Shown here piece by piece: positions 62,434 through 64,000 of a DNA stretch of 64,000 nucleotides. Numbering within the stretch: the first letter of the stretch is position 1; each line of letters begins with the position of its first letter. A program made the translations under genes and the position numbers. Location: assembly GCA_017562135.1 (NCBI GenBank), contig QEYB01000625.1:248001-312000 (forward strand). The letters are read 5' to 3'. Origin of the DNA: Dipylidium caninum. Taxonomy: Eukaryota; Platyhelminthes; Cestoda; Cyclophyllidea; Dipylidiidae. Under the pieces are notes generated by a model. It was not told where the DNA came from and made no database searches. It saw only the letters and a program-made list of their open reading frames with translations.

Positions 62434-64000
62434 CGATGGAAGTAGGCTTCAGTAATATTTCATAAACTTGTTGTAGTAGGACTGGAGGTCTGAGAGACTA
62501 AAGAGGGACCAGGGGAAGACCAAATCTGAGGCGGCGACCATGCCATCTCCTTCCATATCGTGCCGTTGTCCGCGTTCTAACTACCCAAGGAAGGCGGCCA
62601 GCTCTGGAAGGGAGGATTCGGCTTCTTCCCCCACATAAAGGAGAATTTACAGGTAAAAGCTGGACTAAAGTTAGTCAAAGTTACACCGTTTAGAAGTCAG
62701 GTTTCGTTTAGTTGGGCAAGGCATGGGCTAGTGAAGCTCTGTCCTTTTAATTAGGGTTTACAAAGAACGTGCGAGAGGCCAGGCTGACGGCGGGACGAGG
62801 GGAGAGTGGTTGGGTTGGCATTTTTGAGTGGTGAGAGCTCTTGTAAAATTTTAATGGACAGCGGCAGAGTTCACGGTTCCCTCATGCGCAACAAAAATGA
62901 AACACACCTCATGGTGAGTGATAAAGTAGTATGTAGCCAAGGGTAAAAAAAGCGTCTTCCTATTCTAACAGCGCAAATATTTTGTAATCACTTGAGTTGA
63001 TCAAGTTGGGTAAGGTGTTTTTTTCTTTGGTGGTTGCCCTCATCCTCTTCCTCCTCCGCCGTCGCCCCTCCTTCGCCCCCACCCCCCGCCCAAATAACCA
63101 GACGTGGTTGAGACGCAAGCGAATGATCTGGCCATAAGGGACAGACAGACCGCAGCCATCTGTTCAGACAGACTCGAGAGGCAACAGGACAGCATCATCT
63201 CATCTGTCGCGATTGCATGGAAGTAAACAATGCCTTTGACGTCCTTTTATTAATTTAACTGAGCAACTTGTGTTGATGGATGTTTATGGCCAAGGTGAAT
63301 TACGGCCAATGGAGTCGCTTTTACCGTCGTATTTTGTGTCTTTCCTGTTGGCCACGAGGACAGCGATGAGAGTGGGTGGCGGAAAGACGTGAGATGGGAA
63401 GGGGAGAGGCGAGGCGAGGGGTGGTGGAAATCTAACTTTATCATTTTAGAAGTCTACACATGCCGCGATCTGATGGTGGCCAATGGCTCCGGCCTGAAGG
63501 CGCCGGAGAAATTCGTCTCCTCTCCCGAGGACCAGAATAGAAGAGTGGGGGAGGAGGGGTTTGGCGCAGGCACAATTTGCTCTACTCACCGTTTTAACAA
63601 GCTACTCTCACCTAAACTTCCCCTTTATGACTTTCGCTGTTGACTGTACACTCGGTTAACCAGACATCACATTAATCTGTCCGGACGTTGCATCCAACGC
63701 CCCGAGTCTTTAATGAAGTTTAATTAGTCTTGATAAACTACTTTTTTGGAGGAAACGCCTTTTCTAAAGGCGAGGATTTAAGCAGAGCCTTTCTTCACTG
63801 GAAGGTGTGAATGAGCTATTGAGAAAATGTGGTCTGCCATTAGATTAATTAAGTAAATTCCTTGAGTGGAAAAAAACTATTCCTAACTTCTATTGTAACA
63901 CGCCTGAGGGGAGCAATGTGATTAACGCTCCATCTTCCAATCTGGCTGAAAGATTTAATGAATTTTATCCTTGCCGCCGCCGACGCCGTTCCACCTCGCT
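62434..64000. other. Spacer to window end
   Basis: No gene supported. It contains a C/T-rich patch near 63035-63090 and a frame of about 84 codons at 63389-63643 without recognisable content. Confidence 0.5.

Noticed and set aside
1..64000. tRNA, rRNA, CRISPR and bacterial-type operon features
   Set aside because: Looked for T-arm-like GTTCRAATC patterns, regular short repeats and tightly packed frames. None formed a supportable feature.

Overview
The window is nuclear DNA from a multicellular animal. Coding sequence lies in short exons separated by introns of 90 to about 2,700 bases with GT-AG borders. Spacers are long, low-complexity tracts are common, and there are several decayed mariner transposons. 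Composition and gene style fit a parasitic flatworm (a tapeworm or fluke) better than an insect or vertebrate. That placement is an inference, since no marker in the window settles it. No bacterial operons, CRISPR arrays or recognisable tRNA or rRNA genes were seen.

Three protein-coding genes can be rebuilt with matching splice phases. (1) 17470-21810, minus strand: a two-exon seven-transmembrane receptor of 622 residues, rhodopsin-like in plan, with very long intracellular loops 1 and 3 and many replaced signature residues. (2) 44917-48888, minus strand: a six-exon gene of 353 codons for mitochondrial ribosomal protein L1 (MRPL1). All six exon phases join without a break. (3) 56863-60318, plus strand: a two-exon gene for a 264-residue protein with a C-terminal coiled coil, family not recognised. 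The three genes show no functional link.

Layout: 1-17.2 kb has no firm gene but holds one arm (A, about 10.0-10.7 kb) of a dispersed inverted repeat and two doubtful open frames (7.4 and 14.7 kb). 17.5-21.8 kb is the receptor gene. 21.8-44.9 kb is gene-poor and holds arm B of the dispersed repeat (28.4-29.0 kb), a two-copy tandem repeat (30.8-31.3 kb) and two mariner relics (38.2-39.4 and 40.6-41.0 kb). 44.9-48.9 kb is MRPL1. Its first exon and part of intron 1 are copied almost perfectly in inverted orientation at 51.3-52.0 kb. 55.1-55.9 kb is a dead mariner on the minus strand. 56.9-60.3 kb is the coiled-coil gene. Directly after it, 60.7-62.4 kb, is a mariner with recognisable terminal inverted repeats whose transposase region is duplicated in tandem. 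The last 1.6 kb shows no gene.

The most notable items are the young inverted copy of MRPL1 exon 1, the atypical receptor, the mariner with an internal tandem duplication, and the 18-kb-spaced inverted repeat pair. I found nothing that amounts to a new multi-gene system.
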